Source: an uncultured Lachnospiraceae bacterium (lineage in GTDB: Bacteria; Bacillota; Clostridia; Lachnospirales; Lachnospiraceae). From it: 64,000 nt of DNA. Shown here one piece after another: positions 53,267 to 62,569 of the stretch; positions within the stretch are counted from its first letter, which is position 1, and the number at the start of each line of letters is the position of its first letter. Position numbers and translations under genes: made by a program. The stretch covers positions 9,570-73,569 of the forward strand of contig CAJUPF010000005.1 of the NCBI GenBank assembly GCA_910588565.1, written 5' to 3'. A model generated the notes under the pieces. It made no database searches. It was not told where the DNA came from and saw only the letters and a list, made by a program, of their open reading frames with translations.

Positions 53267-54076
53267 ATGTATTATAAATTAATCTGTGTTGATATTGACG
53301 GAACATTGCTGGATGATAAGAAAAAACTGCAGCCGCAGGTAAAACAAAGCCTGCAAAACGCTGCGGACATGGGGATTCTGATTGCCCTGGTATCCGGCAG
53401 AATGCCTTCCGGTGTGGAAAAAATCGAAAAAGAACTGGGGATTGAATGCGTTAAGGTATGCAACGCCGGAACCTATATCCTGATGGGGGAAGCATGTATC
53501 GGCGCGGAATATCTTCCGGATTTTGTTCTAAGGGAGGTCTATCGGGAAGTCGCGGAAAAATATCAGATACCGCTCTGGATATTTCGGGATAAAGAATGGT
53601 TTGTCACAGGAACAGATGATTTTATCAGAAAAGAAATCGGATATGTTTCCTATCAGCCAAAGCTGGTGGATGCCCTGGGGCTGGCGGACAGATGGGACAG
53701 GGAAGGGAAGGCTCCCAGTAAACTGCTGGCAGCCGCTGAACCGGAGCGGATACAGAATATTTACAGGGAACTGAAAGAACTTGCCGCAGGAAGATTTGAT
53801 ATGGCCTGCTCTGCCGATACCTTTCTTGAGATTTTTCCCAATGGAGTAAGTAAAGGAAAGGCGCTTAAGACAATCTGCAGCAGGCTGGATATCAATATCG
53901 AGCAGACAATCGCTTTTGGAGATCACGAACTGGATCTTCCTATGATTGAAGCGGCTGGCGTGGGGATTGCCATGGGAAATGCAATTCCGCTGGTAAAAGA
54001 AAAAGCGGATTATGTAACAAAATCCAATAATGAAGCAGGAATAGCGTATGCGCTGGAACACTATCTGAAAAAATAA
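53267..54076 (+). CDS. Cof-type HAD-IIB sugar phosphatase
   Basis: 269 residues. Nucleophile motif VDIDGTLLDD near the N-terminus, motif II VSGRMP, C2B cap domain, and C-terminal SKGKAL, FGDHELDLPMIEAAGVGIAMGNA. Cof phosphatases dephosphorylate small sugar phosphates or flavin nucleotides. In this operon it may relieve sugar-phosphate stress from PTS uptake. AAAGGAG lies 7 nt before the ATG and may be masked by the RNA fold at 53148. Confidence 0.92.
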   Translation: MYYKLICVDIDGTLLDDKKKLQPQVKQSLQNAADMGILIALVSGRMPSGVEKIEKELGIECVKVCNAGTYILMGEACIGAEYLPDFVLREVYREVAEKYQIPLWIFRDKEWFVTGTDDFIRKEIGYVSYQPKLVDALGLADRWDREGKAPSKLLAAAEPERIQNIYRELKELAAGRFDMACSADTFLEIFPNGVSKGKALKTICSRLDINIEQTIAFGDHELDLPMIEAAGVGIAMGNAIPLVKEKADYVTKSNNEAGIAYALEHYLKK

Positions 54077-54092
54077 AGGGAAGGAGATCACT

Positions 54093-54350
54093 ATGGTATC
54101 ATTTACATTTACAGTAAAGGACGAAATGGGATTACATGCAAGACCGGCGGGGGCATTGGTAAAAGAAGCGGTAAAATGCACCAGTAAGGTTACAATCCGG
54201 AAAGGGGACAAAAAGGGCGATTTAAAACGAATCTTTAATGTAATGTCTCTTTCGGTAAAAGGAAATGAGGAAGTGGAAATTATCGTAGAAGGAGAAAATG
54301 AAGCAGAAGAAGTTGCCGCACTGGAAAAATTTGTAAATGAAAATATTTAA
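54093..54350 (+). CDS. HPr phosphocarrier protein with Arg at position 46
   Basis: 85 residues. His15 in [11 protein letters not shown] carries phosphate from Enzyme I to EIIA. The regulatory Ser46 of Gram-positive HPr, in the context LKSIMGVMS, is replaced: here the segment reads LKRIFNVMS, giving Arg46 and Asn49. HPr kinase/phosphorylase therefore has no target, and the protein should not work as a CcpA partner. GGAAGGAG precedes the ATG. Together with Enzyme I next door it gives the operon its own phosphorelay. A close paralogue lies at 61601. Confidence 0.93.
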   Translation: MVSFTFTVKDEMGLHARPAGALVKEAVKCTSKVTIRKGDKKGDLKRIFNVMSLSVKGNEEVEIIVEGENEAEEVAALEKFVNENI

Positions 54351-54403
54351 CGGAAGAGCGCTTTTATAAATCGTGTGCAGAAAGTTGGGGTGAAGGCAAA
54401 ACG

Positions 54404-56032
54404 ATGGAAACAATAACCGGCAAATCGATTTTAAAGGGAATTGCCATTGGCAGAATCCTGTTTTACCAAAAAGGACAGCAGCAGGTAAAACGAGTCAAAG
54501 TAGAAGATACCGGCAGGGAAATCGGCCGTTACGAAATGGCAAAAGAAACGGCCATCCGGCAGTTAAATGAGTTATACCAGAAAGCCGTAAAAGAAGTGGG
54601 AGAGGCAAATGCAGCCGTATTTGAAGTCCATACGATGATGATAGAAGACGGGGACTATGTGGACGCCATTGTCAATATTATTGAATCACAGCAGGTCAAT
54701 GCGGAGTTTGCGGTTGCAACCACCGGAGACAATTTTTCCAAGATGTTTGCAGAAATGGACGATGAATATATGCAGGCAAGGGCTGCGGATGTAAAGGATA
54801 TTTCAGAACGGATTGTTAATATTCTCTCAGGAACTGAAAGCGGAGGAATCCTTGGAGATGAGCCTGTGATTGTGGCGGCGGATGATTTGGCTCCAAGTGA
54901 GACGGTGCAGATGGACAAAGAAAAGCTGCTTGCTTTTGTGACACGGTACGGTTCCGCCAATTCCCACACGGCAATTCTGGCCAGAACGATGAATATTCCT
55001 GCATTGATTGACGCCCCAATCCAAGAAGAGTGGGATGGAAAACTGGCAATTGTAGACGGATATTCAGGAACGCTGTATGTAGATCCGGAAGAAGGCCTCT
55101 TAAACCAGATGAAGGAGCGCCAGGAAGAAGACAGAAAAGCCAGGGAAATGCTGCATGAATTAAAAGGAAAAGAAGATATTACGCTGGACGGTAAGAAAAT
55201 CAGGTTATACGCCAATATCGGCGGGGTAAAAGACGTACCAGGCGTATTGGCCAGCGACGCGGCTGGAATCGGGCTTTTCCGAAGTGAATTTCTATATCTG
55301 GAATCCGAAGATTATCCCAGTGAAGAAAGCCAGTTTATCGCATATAAGACAGTAGCGGCAAATATGGCCGGCAGGAAAGTGATTGTACGGACACTGGATA
55401 TTGGCGCAGACAAACAGGTGGATTATTTTAAACTGGCGCATGAAGAGAATCCTGCGATGGGATACCGCGCCATCCGTATCTGCTTGGATCGGATCGATAT
55501 TTTCAAAACGCAGCTGCGCGCATTGTTCCGGGCAAGCGCTTTTGGGAATATATCGATTATGTATCCGATGATTATTTCTGTAGATGAAGTACGGCAGATT
55601 AAAAAAATCGTAGATCTGGTGAAGAAAGAACTGGATGTGCAGGGAGTCCCATATAAAGATGTAGAGCAGGGAATTATGATTGAAACGCCTGCGGCTGTAA
55701 TGGTCAGCGAAGAACTGGCAAAAGAAGTGGACTTTTTCAGTATTGGCACCAATGATCTGACACAGTATACTCTGGCAATAGACAGGCAGAACAGCAAGCT
55801 TGACAATATATATGACTCTCATCATCCCGCTGTGCTGCGCATGATCCAGATGACGATTGAAAATGGGCATAAACATGGCTGCTGGGTAGGAATCTGTGGA
55901 GAACTTGGCGCGGACCCCGCCCTGACGAAGACATTTATTGAAATGGGAATTGACGAGCTGTCCGTGTCGCCGACCTTTGTACTGCCTACCCGTAAAAATA
56001 TACGCGAAATCAGAATTGAGAAGGAAGAGTAA
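54404..56032 (+). CDS. PTS Enzyme I (phosphoenolpyruvate-protein phosphotransferase)
   Basis: 542 residues. Moves phosphate from PEP to HPr. N-terminal domain with active His188 (YGSANSHTAILARTMNIPAL), PEP-binding barrel with GIGLFRSEFLYL, DIGADKQVDYF, FFSIGTNDLTQYTLAIDRQN in part (SIGTNDLTQYTLA) and the catalytic Cys region CWVGICGELGAD. Slightly shorter than the usual 570-575 residues. It may be the main or an operon-specific Enzyme I. It is followed by the fructanase gene after only 36 nt, so import energy and extracellular hydrolysis are co-transcribed. Confidence 0.95.
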   Translation: METITGKSILKGIAIGRILFYQKGQQQVKRVKVEDTGREIGRYEMAKETAIRQLNELYQKAVKEVGEANAAVFEVHTMMIEDGDYVDAIVNIIESQQVNAEFAVATTGDNFSKMFAEMDDEYMQARAADVKDISERIVNILSGTESGGILGDEPVIVAADDLAPSETVQMDKEKLLAFVTRYGSANSHTAILARTMNIPALIDAPIQEEWDGKLAIVDGYSGTLYVDPEEGLLNQMKERQEEDRKAREMLHELKGKEDITLDGKKIRLYANIGGVKDVPGVLASDAAGIGLFRSEFLYLESEDYPSEESQFIAYKTVAANMAGRKVIVRTLDIGADKQVDYFKLAHEENPAMGYRAIRICLDRIDIFKTQLRALFRASAFGNISIMYPMIISVDEVRQIKKIVDLVKKELDVQGVPYKDVEQGIMIETPAAVMVSEELAKEVDFFSIGTNDLTQYTLAIDRQNSKLDNIYDSHHPAVLRMIQMTIENGHKHGCWVGICGELGADPALTKTFIEMGIDELSVSPTFVLPTRKNIREIRIEKEE

Positions 56033-56068
56033 GATGAGAATAATATGTAAAACCAAAGGAGGATTTAT

Positions 56069-59000
56069 ATGATACGCAAGAAATTACTGGCAAGAATTAT
56101 GTCAGTCGTGCTGACGGCTGCAGTAGTTTGCTCCAGTCTGGCAGGAGCGCCCGCAACGGTGTACGCAGCGGAAGAAGACGAGATATCATCAGGCAGTACA
56201 CAGTCCGAAGGACTGACGGATTTTACTGGCGATGATGTTACTGTAGATCAGGAGAACCATACAGTTACTTTATCAAAGTATGATGGGGAAAATAAGACGG
56301 ATCATTTTGCTGTTTATAATGGGTTAGAACAAAAAGCAAAAGATTTTGTATTTGAAGCGGATGTACAGCTAAAGGGTGATGGAATTTCAGCCGCATTGAT
56401 TCTTACTCAGAATAAATCGAATCCTGCTGAGAGCTGGATAGGGGCAAACTTTAATACGGATGATTTGGATAAAAAAGGCCAGTTCCGTATCTTTGGGGTA
56501 AACAGTAATATTCAGGAAAACTCACTTCCATTTTGGGATGGTTTGAATAAAACGGCGCTGATACATCTGGAATTAGATGTAACTGCGGATGGGAAGTATA
56601 TCTACAGATTTGGCAATAAGGGCGATCAAGAATTGCATTCTTTGCAAGGGACCATAAGCGACTGGGATGGAGCTTATGCCGGTATACTGACTTTTAAATC
56701 CGAAGCGGAATTTTCGAATATTACCTTCACCGAGAATCCTGATAGAGACAATACCGGAGGGGATGATAACCAGACGGGTCTGATAGATTTTACGCCGGTG
56801 AACGCAGCGCAATGTGAAATTGACACTGCAAATCATACGATAACGCTTAAAAACAGCGGTGGAGATAATTTTGCAAAATATAATGGCCTGGTGGAAAAGG
56901 CAAATGATTTTGTATTGGAAGCGGATGTGGATTTGATAGACGGAGAAAAATCAGCTGGACTGGTATTTAACAGAGGCAGCAGTTCTATCAATGCTGACTG
57001 GGGAGCCGCAAATGTTCATCCGGGCAACGCCGGTTCAGAATTTCGTGTATTTGGCACAGGAAATGAGGAAGCTAAAGATGGGAAAGGTTTAGAGGGCATT
57101 GATGTGGCAAAGACACTCCATTTAAAACTGGATGTAAAGGCGGATGGAAGCCTTACATATACGTTTGGCAATAAAGATGGGCAGACCCGTACCATACAGA
57201 CAATGATTAGCTCCTGGCAGGGCGGTTATGTCGGACTTCTAAGTTTTAATTCGACTGTAAAATTTTCCAATATTTCATTTGAAAACCGTACGGCAGATGC
57301 AGGTTATACGCCGATTACACCGGAGGAACCATATCACACAAATCTGACAAATTTGTCCGCTATGGCAAATGGAAAATGGAACGTAACGGAAGAAGGCCTT
57401 TACAGCAACGCTGTGGACAAGGGTGACAGTTTTCTCTATTCTTCTGCACAGGGAACAGATTTTGTATATTCTACAGACGTAACCTTTAAGCAGAATAAGG
57501 GAGCGGCGTCACTGGTATTGCGCAATGCAGATTCAAATAAGAGCCAAAACTGCTATATTCTGAATATTGATGCAGGCTCTAAAGAATGCAAGTTCTGGAA
57601 ACTGCAGAATGGCAGCATTTATGATATGTCCCAGGTGGATAAGACAAAAATTGAGCCAAAGGAGGGGAATCAGTATACGCTGAAGGCGGTGGCAGTCGGT
57701 TCCTGGATTTCCTGTTATGTCAATGATATTCTGGTTGCAAGTACAGGCGACTATCTGCTGCAGGGGACGGAAAAAGGGCAGAGTACCAGCATTGATCAAG
57801 GATATTTCGGTCTGCTGAACTGGAATGGCGAGATGGTTTTCCAGAATACATACTATAAAGAAATTACAGATGCAAACAGTCCTCTGATTACGGACGTTAC
57901 AGTTACTTCAACAGGGGATGTGGAGCCAAAAGGGCAGTTTTTCCCGGAAGAGCCTACCCATTTCCAATATGCAAAAAATAATGCGAAAACGGTAAATCTT
58001 ACAGTAACAAAGAAGAATGAAAATGCAAGCATCAAGGTACTGGGCACAGATGGCACGACAGAGTATCCAAACGGCCAGAATATTCCTCTGGAAGTCGGCC
58101 CAAATTTCCTCACGGTTATCAGCAGCTCTTCTGTTGACGAGGCAGGGACAACAGCAGTCCTGACCTACCGGGTGAATGTACACCGCAGGCAGGCGGATGA
58201 AGTTTACTACAATGAGCCGTATCGCGGACAGTATCATTATTCGGTAAAAGATGGCTGGGGCAACGACCCGAATGGTATGATTTATTATAATGGCAAGTAT
58301 CACTTTTTCTATCAGTTCTATGAAGGCACAAGCCATGGCCCTATGCACTGGGCGCATTCTGTCAGCACAGATATGATTCATTGGGAAGAAGAGCCGATTG
58401 CATTCTATCCGGATGAAAGCGGAGTGATGTTCAATGGATATATTGTACAGGACGAAGAGAATACCTCTGGATTATTCAAAGAGACGGATACATGCCGCTG
58501 GGTAGCGCTGATTACGATCAATGGAAACGGCCAGCGTTTCAAAGCAGCGTACAGCACAGATGAAGGTAAGACATGGACAAAAGTTAAGGAGATTGCAGCC
58601 GATTGGGAAGATGATCCGCTGGGAAGCCGGGATTTCCGCGATCCGCAGATTTTCCGTTATGAAAACAAATGGTTTTTAACTGTTGCGGGCGGTCCGCTTC
58701 GTATTTATTCTTCTGACAACCTTTTGGAGTGGAACTGTGAATCCGCTTATGGCAGCTTCCATACGGAGTGCCCTGATTTATTCCCGCTGCAGGCGGAGGA
58801 TGGAACGGTAAAATGGCTTCTGAACGGAGGCGGCAGGTTCTATAAGATTGGTGATTTTAAGGAAGTAAACGGCCGCTGGACATTTGTTCCGGATGATGAC
58901 TATGGCACGATGGATAACACTGCGGACAGTGAAGTGATGAATTTCGGAAAAGATTCCTATGCGACGATGCGGTATTACGATGATCATGACTTTGGCACTG

Positions 59001-61414
59001 CGGCAAATCCGGTATCTAAAGATATTATCGTAGCAAACTGGATGAATACATGGGAGTACTGTACGGCAGTAGGAAAAGCCGTAGGGCAGGACTTCAACGG
59101 AACTTATAACCTGACCTTAAAACTTGGCCTTACGAAAAACAAGAACGGCAAATATATCCTGACGCAGACTCCGATTGAACAGTATGAGACGTTAAGAGAT
59201 ACAGAACACAAGACGGAACTAAAAAATGTGGATATTACTGAACATAATGACCTGCTGAAAGACTTTGCAGGAGACAGCTATGAAATTGTATCTAATTTCA
59301 AACCGGCGGCAGGTACAAAAAAAGTCGGGTTTAAACTTCGCACAGACGGCAGTGAAGAGACTGTTGTAGTATACGATCTGGAAACAAAGAAAATAGCAAT
59401 TGACAGAAGCAAATCTGGTATTATGGTTTCAGGCGGCTTTGGCGATCCTGTCAGCCAGACCGTGGAACCAAATGATGACGGAAGCGTAGATCTTCATATT
59501 TATGTAGATCGTGCAAGTGTAGAAGTATTTACAAAGGGTTATACGGCTGCCGGCGCGGAGCAGATTTTCCCGTCAATTACAAGTCTTGGCGCAAGTGTGT
59601 TTGCAGAAGGAGAGGCGGCAAAAGCGGATATTATGATTTATCCGATGCAGAGCATCTGGAAAGATAAATTGTCTATTACAGAAGATACAATGCCGACTGC
59701 AATTCAGTCCTCTTCTCCGGAAACCAGTAATATTAATGTCGGAAGCGAATTGCAGCTGAGCGTGAATCTTCTTCCGGTGGGCGTGAAACAGGATGTTACA
59801 TGGTCTGTAAGTGATGACACTGTGGTATCCATTGCGCAGGGAAGCGATAAATCGATCTGCCGGCTGAAAGGACTGAAGAATGGGACGGCGAAGATTACGG
59901 CGGTTTCCGTGAAAAATCCTGATTTAAAGAAAGAATTTACGGTTAATGTATATGAAAATAATTTTGATACCAATATTACTTCCTTTATTGCAAATGGAAA
60001 CTGGTTTATCAACGATAAAACATTAAGCGTTGCGAATACCGCTGCAAACGACAGCTATATGACGGCAGAAAAGATACCGTATGAAGAATATACCTTAGAG
60101 ACGAGCATCAAATATACAAAAGGACTAATCAATATTTTCTTTGCATCCGAGACGGTAAATCCAAGCGGTGCATATGCCATTCAGCTTGGAGACAGCCAGA
60201 ATATCCGCCTGTTCTTTATGGCAGGTGATACAATTAAAGAAGCGGGCATGGGAAAGAACGTAAATGATGGCCAATATCATACTGTAAAAATTGATAAGAC
60301 CAAAACAGATGTTACGGTATCTGTAGACGGAGCAGAATGTCTGAAGCATACGTTTGAGGAACCGAAAGCATATTACACAGATGCATACGCTGGAATCGGG
60401 CTTTGGGACGGTGCATTGGAAGTACAGAAATTTACAGTGGCGAAACTGGGTGAGGCTATACAGTACACCGTTACGTTTGATGCAGATAACGGAAGCAATC
60501 CGGTATCCGTAACTGTGGATGCAGATGGAAAAGCAGTAAAACCGGCAGATCCAACAAAGGAAGGCTATATATTTAAAGGCTGGTACGCGGCAGACAGTGG
60601 GGAAGCATTTGATTTTAACACAGTGATCAGCGCAGATATTACTCTAACGGCAAAATGGGAAGCGGAGCAGACAAAAACATTCCATACGGTAACCTTTGAT
60701 CCTGCAAACGGAAGCAGCAAAACAACTGTAACCGTAACAGCCGGAGGAAAAGTAACAAAACCGGCAGATCCGGTAAGAAGCGGATATACATTTAAGGGCT
60801 GGTATGCAGCGGGCAGTACGGCAGCATTTGATTTTAATATCACGATTACAGCAGATATTACCTTAACTGCAGTGTGGGAGAAAACAGCGGGCCAGGATAC
60901 GAATCCGGCAGCAATACAGATCAGTGCATCCAAAATTACAGTTGCAAAGGCTGTTTACAGTGGAAAAGCATTGAAACCAAAGGTAACTGTAACATACAAC
61001 GGCGTTACTCTGAAAGAAAAAACAGACTATACCCTGAAATACAGCAATAATAAAAAGGTAGGACAGGGAAGCGTGGCTGTTACAGGAAAAGGAAATTATA
61101 CCGGAAGCAAAACCGTGAAATTTAACATCCTTCCCAAGGCAAATAAAATCAGTAAGCTGACCAATAAAAAGGGCAAAAAACTGGTTGTGAAATTCAGTAA
61201 ATCCACTGGCGCAAAAGGCTATGAAGTATCTTATTCCACAAATAAGAAATTCAAATCAGCAAAGAAGAAAACCACCAAAAAGTCCAGTATTACTCTGATA
61301 AAATTAAAGAAAGGCAAGACCTATTATGTCAGAGTGCGGCCATATGCCAAGATTGGGAAAAAGAATGTATACGGCGCGTACAGCAAGGCAGTAAGAATCA
61401 AAATTGTAAAGTAG
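56069..61414 (+). CDS. giant secreted GH32 fructan hydrolase (levanase/inulinase type)
   Basis: 1781 residues, AAAGGAGG before the ATG. Signal peptide 1-34. Residues about 45-610 hold three concanavalin-like domains of the DUF1080 kind (LYSNAVDKGDSFLYSSAQGT, YVGLLSFNSTVKFSNISFE). GH32 five-blade propeller and beta-sandwich follow (about 710-1200): nucleophile Asp733 (DGWGNDPNGM), Asp858 (SRDFRDPQIF), acid/base Glu900 (HTECPDLFPL). Then a Big_2 domain, a fourth concanavalin-like domain (about 1300-1460), two InlB-type repeats (about 1466-1531 and 1540-1604, each with GYxFKGWYAA), a beta domain and a Lys-rich FN3-like C-terminus. It cleaves terminal or internal fructose from levan or inulin outside the cell; the PTS of the same operon would take up the fructose. 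No LPxTG motif; basic tail may bind the wall. Confidence 0.93.
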   Translation: MIRKKLLARIMSVVLTAAVVCSSLAGAPATVYAAEEDEISSGSTQSEGLTDFTGDDVTVDQENHTVTLSKYDGENKTDHFAVYNGLEQKAKDFVFEADVQLKGDGISAALILTQNKSNPAESWIGANFNTDDLDKKGQFRIFGVNSNIQENSLPFWDGLNKTALIHLELDVTADGKYIYRFGNKGDQELHSLQGTISDWDGAYAGILTFKSEAEFSNITFTENPDRDNTGGDDNQTGLIDFTPVNAAQCEIDTANHTITLKNSGGDNFAKYNGLVEKANDFVLEADVDLIDGEKSAGLVFNRGSSSINADWGAANVHPGNAGSEFRVFGTGNEEAKDGKGLEGIDVAKTLHLKLDVKADGSLTYTFGNKDGQTRTIQTMISSWQGGYVGLLSFNSTVKFSNISFENRTADAGYTPITPEEPYHTNLTNLSAMANGKWNVTEEGLYSNAVDKGDSFLYSSAQGTDFVYSTDVTFKQNKGAASLVLRNADSNKSQNCYILNIDAGSKECKFWKLQNGSIYDMSQVDKTKIEPKEGNQYTLKAVAVGSWISCYVNDILVASTGDYLLQGTEKGQSTSIDQGYFGLLNWNGEMVFQNTYYKEITDANSPLITDVTVTSTGDVEPKGQFFPEEPTHFQYAKNNAKTVNLTVTKKNENASIKVLGTDGTTEYPNGQNIPLEVGPNFLTVISSSSVDEAGTTAVLTYRVNVHRRQADEVYYNEPYRGQYHYSVKDGWGNDPNGMIYYNGKYHFFYQFYEGTSHGPMHWAHSVSTDMIHWEEEPIAFYPDESGVMFNGYIVQDEENTSGLFKETDTCRWVALITINGNGQRFKAAYSTDEGKTWTKVKEIAADWEDDPLGSRDFRDPQIFRYENKWFLTVAGGPLRIYSSDNLLEWNCESAYGSFHTECPDLFPLQAEDGTVKWLLNGGGRFYKIGDFKEVNGRWTFVPDDDYGTMDNTADSEVMNFGKDSYATMRYYDDHDFGTAANPVSKDIIVANWMNTWEYCTAVGKAVGQDFNGTYNLTLKLGLTKNKNGKYILTQTPIEQYETLRDTEHKTELKNVDITEHNDLLKDFAGDSYEIVSNFKPAAGTKKVGFKLRTDGSEETVVVYDLETKKIAIDRSKSGIMVSGGFGDPVSQTVEPNDDGSVDLHIYVDRASVEVFTKGYTAAGAEQIFPSITSLGASVFAEGEAAKADIMIYPMQSIWKDKLSITEDTMPTAIQSSSPETSNINVGSELQLSVNLLPVGVKQDVTWSVSDDTVVSIAQGSDKSICRLKGLKNGTAKITAVSVKNPDLKKEFTVNVYENNFDTNITSFIANGNWFINDKTLSVANTAANDSYMTAEKIPYEEYTLETSIKYTKGLINIFFASETVNPSGAYAIQLGDSQNIRLFFMAGDTIKEAGMGKNVNDGQYHTVKIDKTKTDVTVSVDGAECLKHTFEEPKAYYTDAYAGIGLWDGALEVQKFTVAKLGEAIQYTVTFDADNGSNPVSVTVDADGKAVKPADPTKEGYIFKGWYAADSGEAFDFNTVISADITLTAKWEAEQTKTFHTVTFDPANGSSKTTVTVTAGGKVTKPADPVRSGYTFKGWYAAGSTAAFDFNITITADITLTAVWEKTAGQDTNPAAIQISASKITVAKAVYSGKALKPKVTVTYNGVTLKEKTDYTLKYSNNKKVGQGSVAVTGKGNYTGSKTVKFNILPKANKISKLTNKKGKKLVVKFSKSTGAKGYEVSYSTNKKFKSAKKKTTKKSSITLIKLKKGKTYYVRVRPYAKIGKKNVYGAYSKAVRIKIVK

Positions 61415-61470
61415 GCAGAGCGCCAGATTTACCAGTATAACGTTCGGATAGTCGGAAACTATTTTTGCAG

Positions 61471-61511
61471 GCCGGATAAGACAGAAAAAGTTGTGTCTTG
61501 TCCGGCTTTTT
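61471..61511 (+). terminator. terminator of the fructan operon
   Basis: GCCGGATAAGACA (61471-61483), 10-nt loop, TGTCTTGTCCGGC (61494-61506, one G-U), five Ts. Confidence 0.93.
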
Positions 61512-61548
61512 GCAGTAGTTATATTTTACGTCCACACTCTAAAACATC

Positions 61549-61577
61549 TTGACAGGAGCCTGTTTTGGGCTTACGAT
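61549..61577 (+). promoter_or_regulatory. promoter of the second HPr gene
   Basis: -35 TTGACA (61549-61554), 17-bp spacer, -10 TACGAT (61572-61577). Confidence 0.7.
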
Positions 61578-61600
61578 CGGACTTGGGAAGGAGGGACGTT

Positions 61601-61876
61601 ATGGTATCATTTGCATTTACAGTTAAAAGCGAGAAAGGATTGCATGCAAGGCCTGCCGGCGCATTGGTAAAAGAAGCGATAAAATGCTCCGGAACGGTCA
61701 CAATCCGAAAAGGAGACAAACAGGAAGATTTAAAACGTGTTTACAATGTGATGTCTCTTGCAATTAAAGAGAATGAAGAAGTAGAAATTACGGTAGAAGG
61801 TAAAAATGAGGAGGCGGAAGCTGCTGCCCTTCGGAAGTATATCAATGAGAATTTGCAGGCAGCGGCAAAGCCCTGA
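61601..61876 (+). CDS. second HPr paralogue with Arg46
   Basis: 91 residues, closely similar to the HPr at 54093 (N-terminus [20 protein letters not shown]). His15 is present; the Ser46 position reads LKRVYNVMS, again Arg46 and Asn49. A C-terminal QAAAKP extension is unique. AAGGAGGG precedes the ATG. It has its own promoter, outside the fructan operon, so it could be the housekeeping copy from which the operon copy was duplicated, or the reverse. The pyrophosphatase gene follows after 38 nt. Confidence 0.93.
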   Translation: MVSFAFTVKSEKGLHARPAGALVKEAIKCSGTVTIRKGDKQEDLKRVYNVMSLAIKENEEVEITVEGKNEEAEAAALRKYINENLQAAAKP

Positions 61877-61914
61877 CAGAGAAAAAACGATTTCAGAAAG
61901 GATCAGGTGAGGCA

Positions 61915-62463
61915 ATGGGAAGCATTTGGCATGATATAAGTGAAGACAGGATTTTTCCGACGGATTTTATTTCTGTTGTTGAGATATCGAAAGGGAGCAA
62001 GAAAAAATATGAACTGGATAAGGAAACAGGACTGATCATTTTAGATCGTATATTGTATACATCTACCCATTATCCGATGAATTATGGATTTATTCCGCGG
62101 ACACTGGGGGATGACGGAGATCCGCTGGATGTGCTGGTGATGTGTTCCGAACCTTTAGAGCCCCTGACACTGGTGCGGTGTTATCCGATCGGCGTGATGC
62201 AGATGATGGATGGCGATGCAAGGGATGAAAAAATCATTGCGATTCCCTGGGCAGATCCTACATACGATATGTATACGGATATTTCGGAACTGCCGAAGCA
62301 TATATTTAAAGAAATCCGCCATTTTTTCAGTGTCTATAAAGATCTGGAAGGGAAAAAAACGGCAGTCAACGAATTTGAAGGCGCAAGCGGAGCGATTCGG
62401 GTCATCGAAGAATGTATTGCGCGTTACAAAGAGAAGTTCGGAAATCAGGAAGAAACGGAATAA
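61915..62463 (+). CDS. ppa: family I inorganic pyrophosphatase
   Basis: 182 residues; hydrolyses pyrophosphate to phosphate in the cytoplasm. Family I signature residues: [20 protein letters not shown] (includes Tyr and Glu/Asp metal ligands), [22 protein letters not shown] and [12 protein letters not shown]. Many Firmicutes use family II (PpaC) or membrane pumps, so a soluble family I enzyme is of note. Shares the HPr2 promoter, as no separate one was seen. Confidence 0.94.
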   Translation: MGSIWHDISEDRIFPTDFISVVEISKGSKKKYELDKETGLIILDRILYTSTHYPMNYGFIPRTLGDDGDPLDVLVMCSEPLEPLTLVRCYPIGVMQMMDGDARDEKIIAIPWADPTYDMYTDISELPKHIFKEIRHFFSVYKDLEGKKTAVNEFEGASGAIRVIEECIARYKEKFGNQEETE

Positions 62464-62504
62464 ACATTATATTTCATATCTTCTGGTGGGGAAATGGAAA
62501 AATG

Positions 62505-62533
62505 CTGTTATTTGTCGGAATATGCACTATAAT
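62505..62533 (+). promoter_or_regulatory. possible promoter of the feoAB fusion gene
   Basis: -10 TATAAT (62528-62533) is strong; at 17 bp the -35 is the poor CTGTTA (62505-62510). No clear Fur-box dyad was recognised. Confidence 0.45.
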
Positions 62534-62569
62534 AGCATAGAACAACAGGGAAAGGATACATTGACAGTT

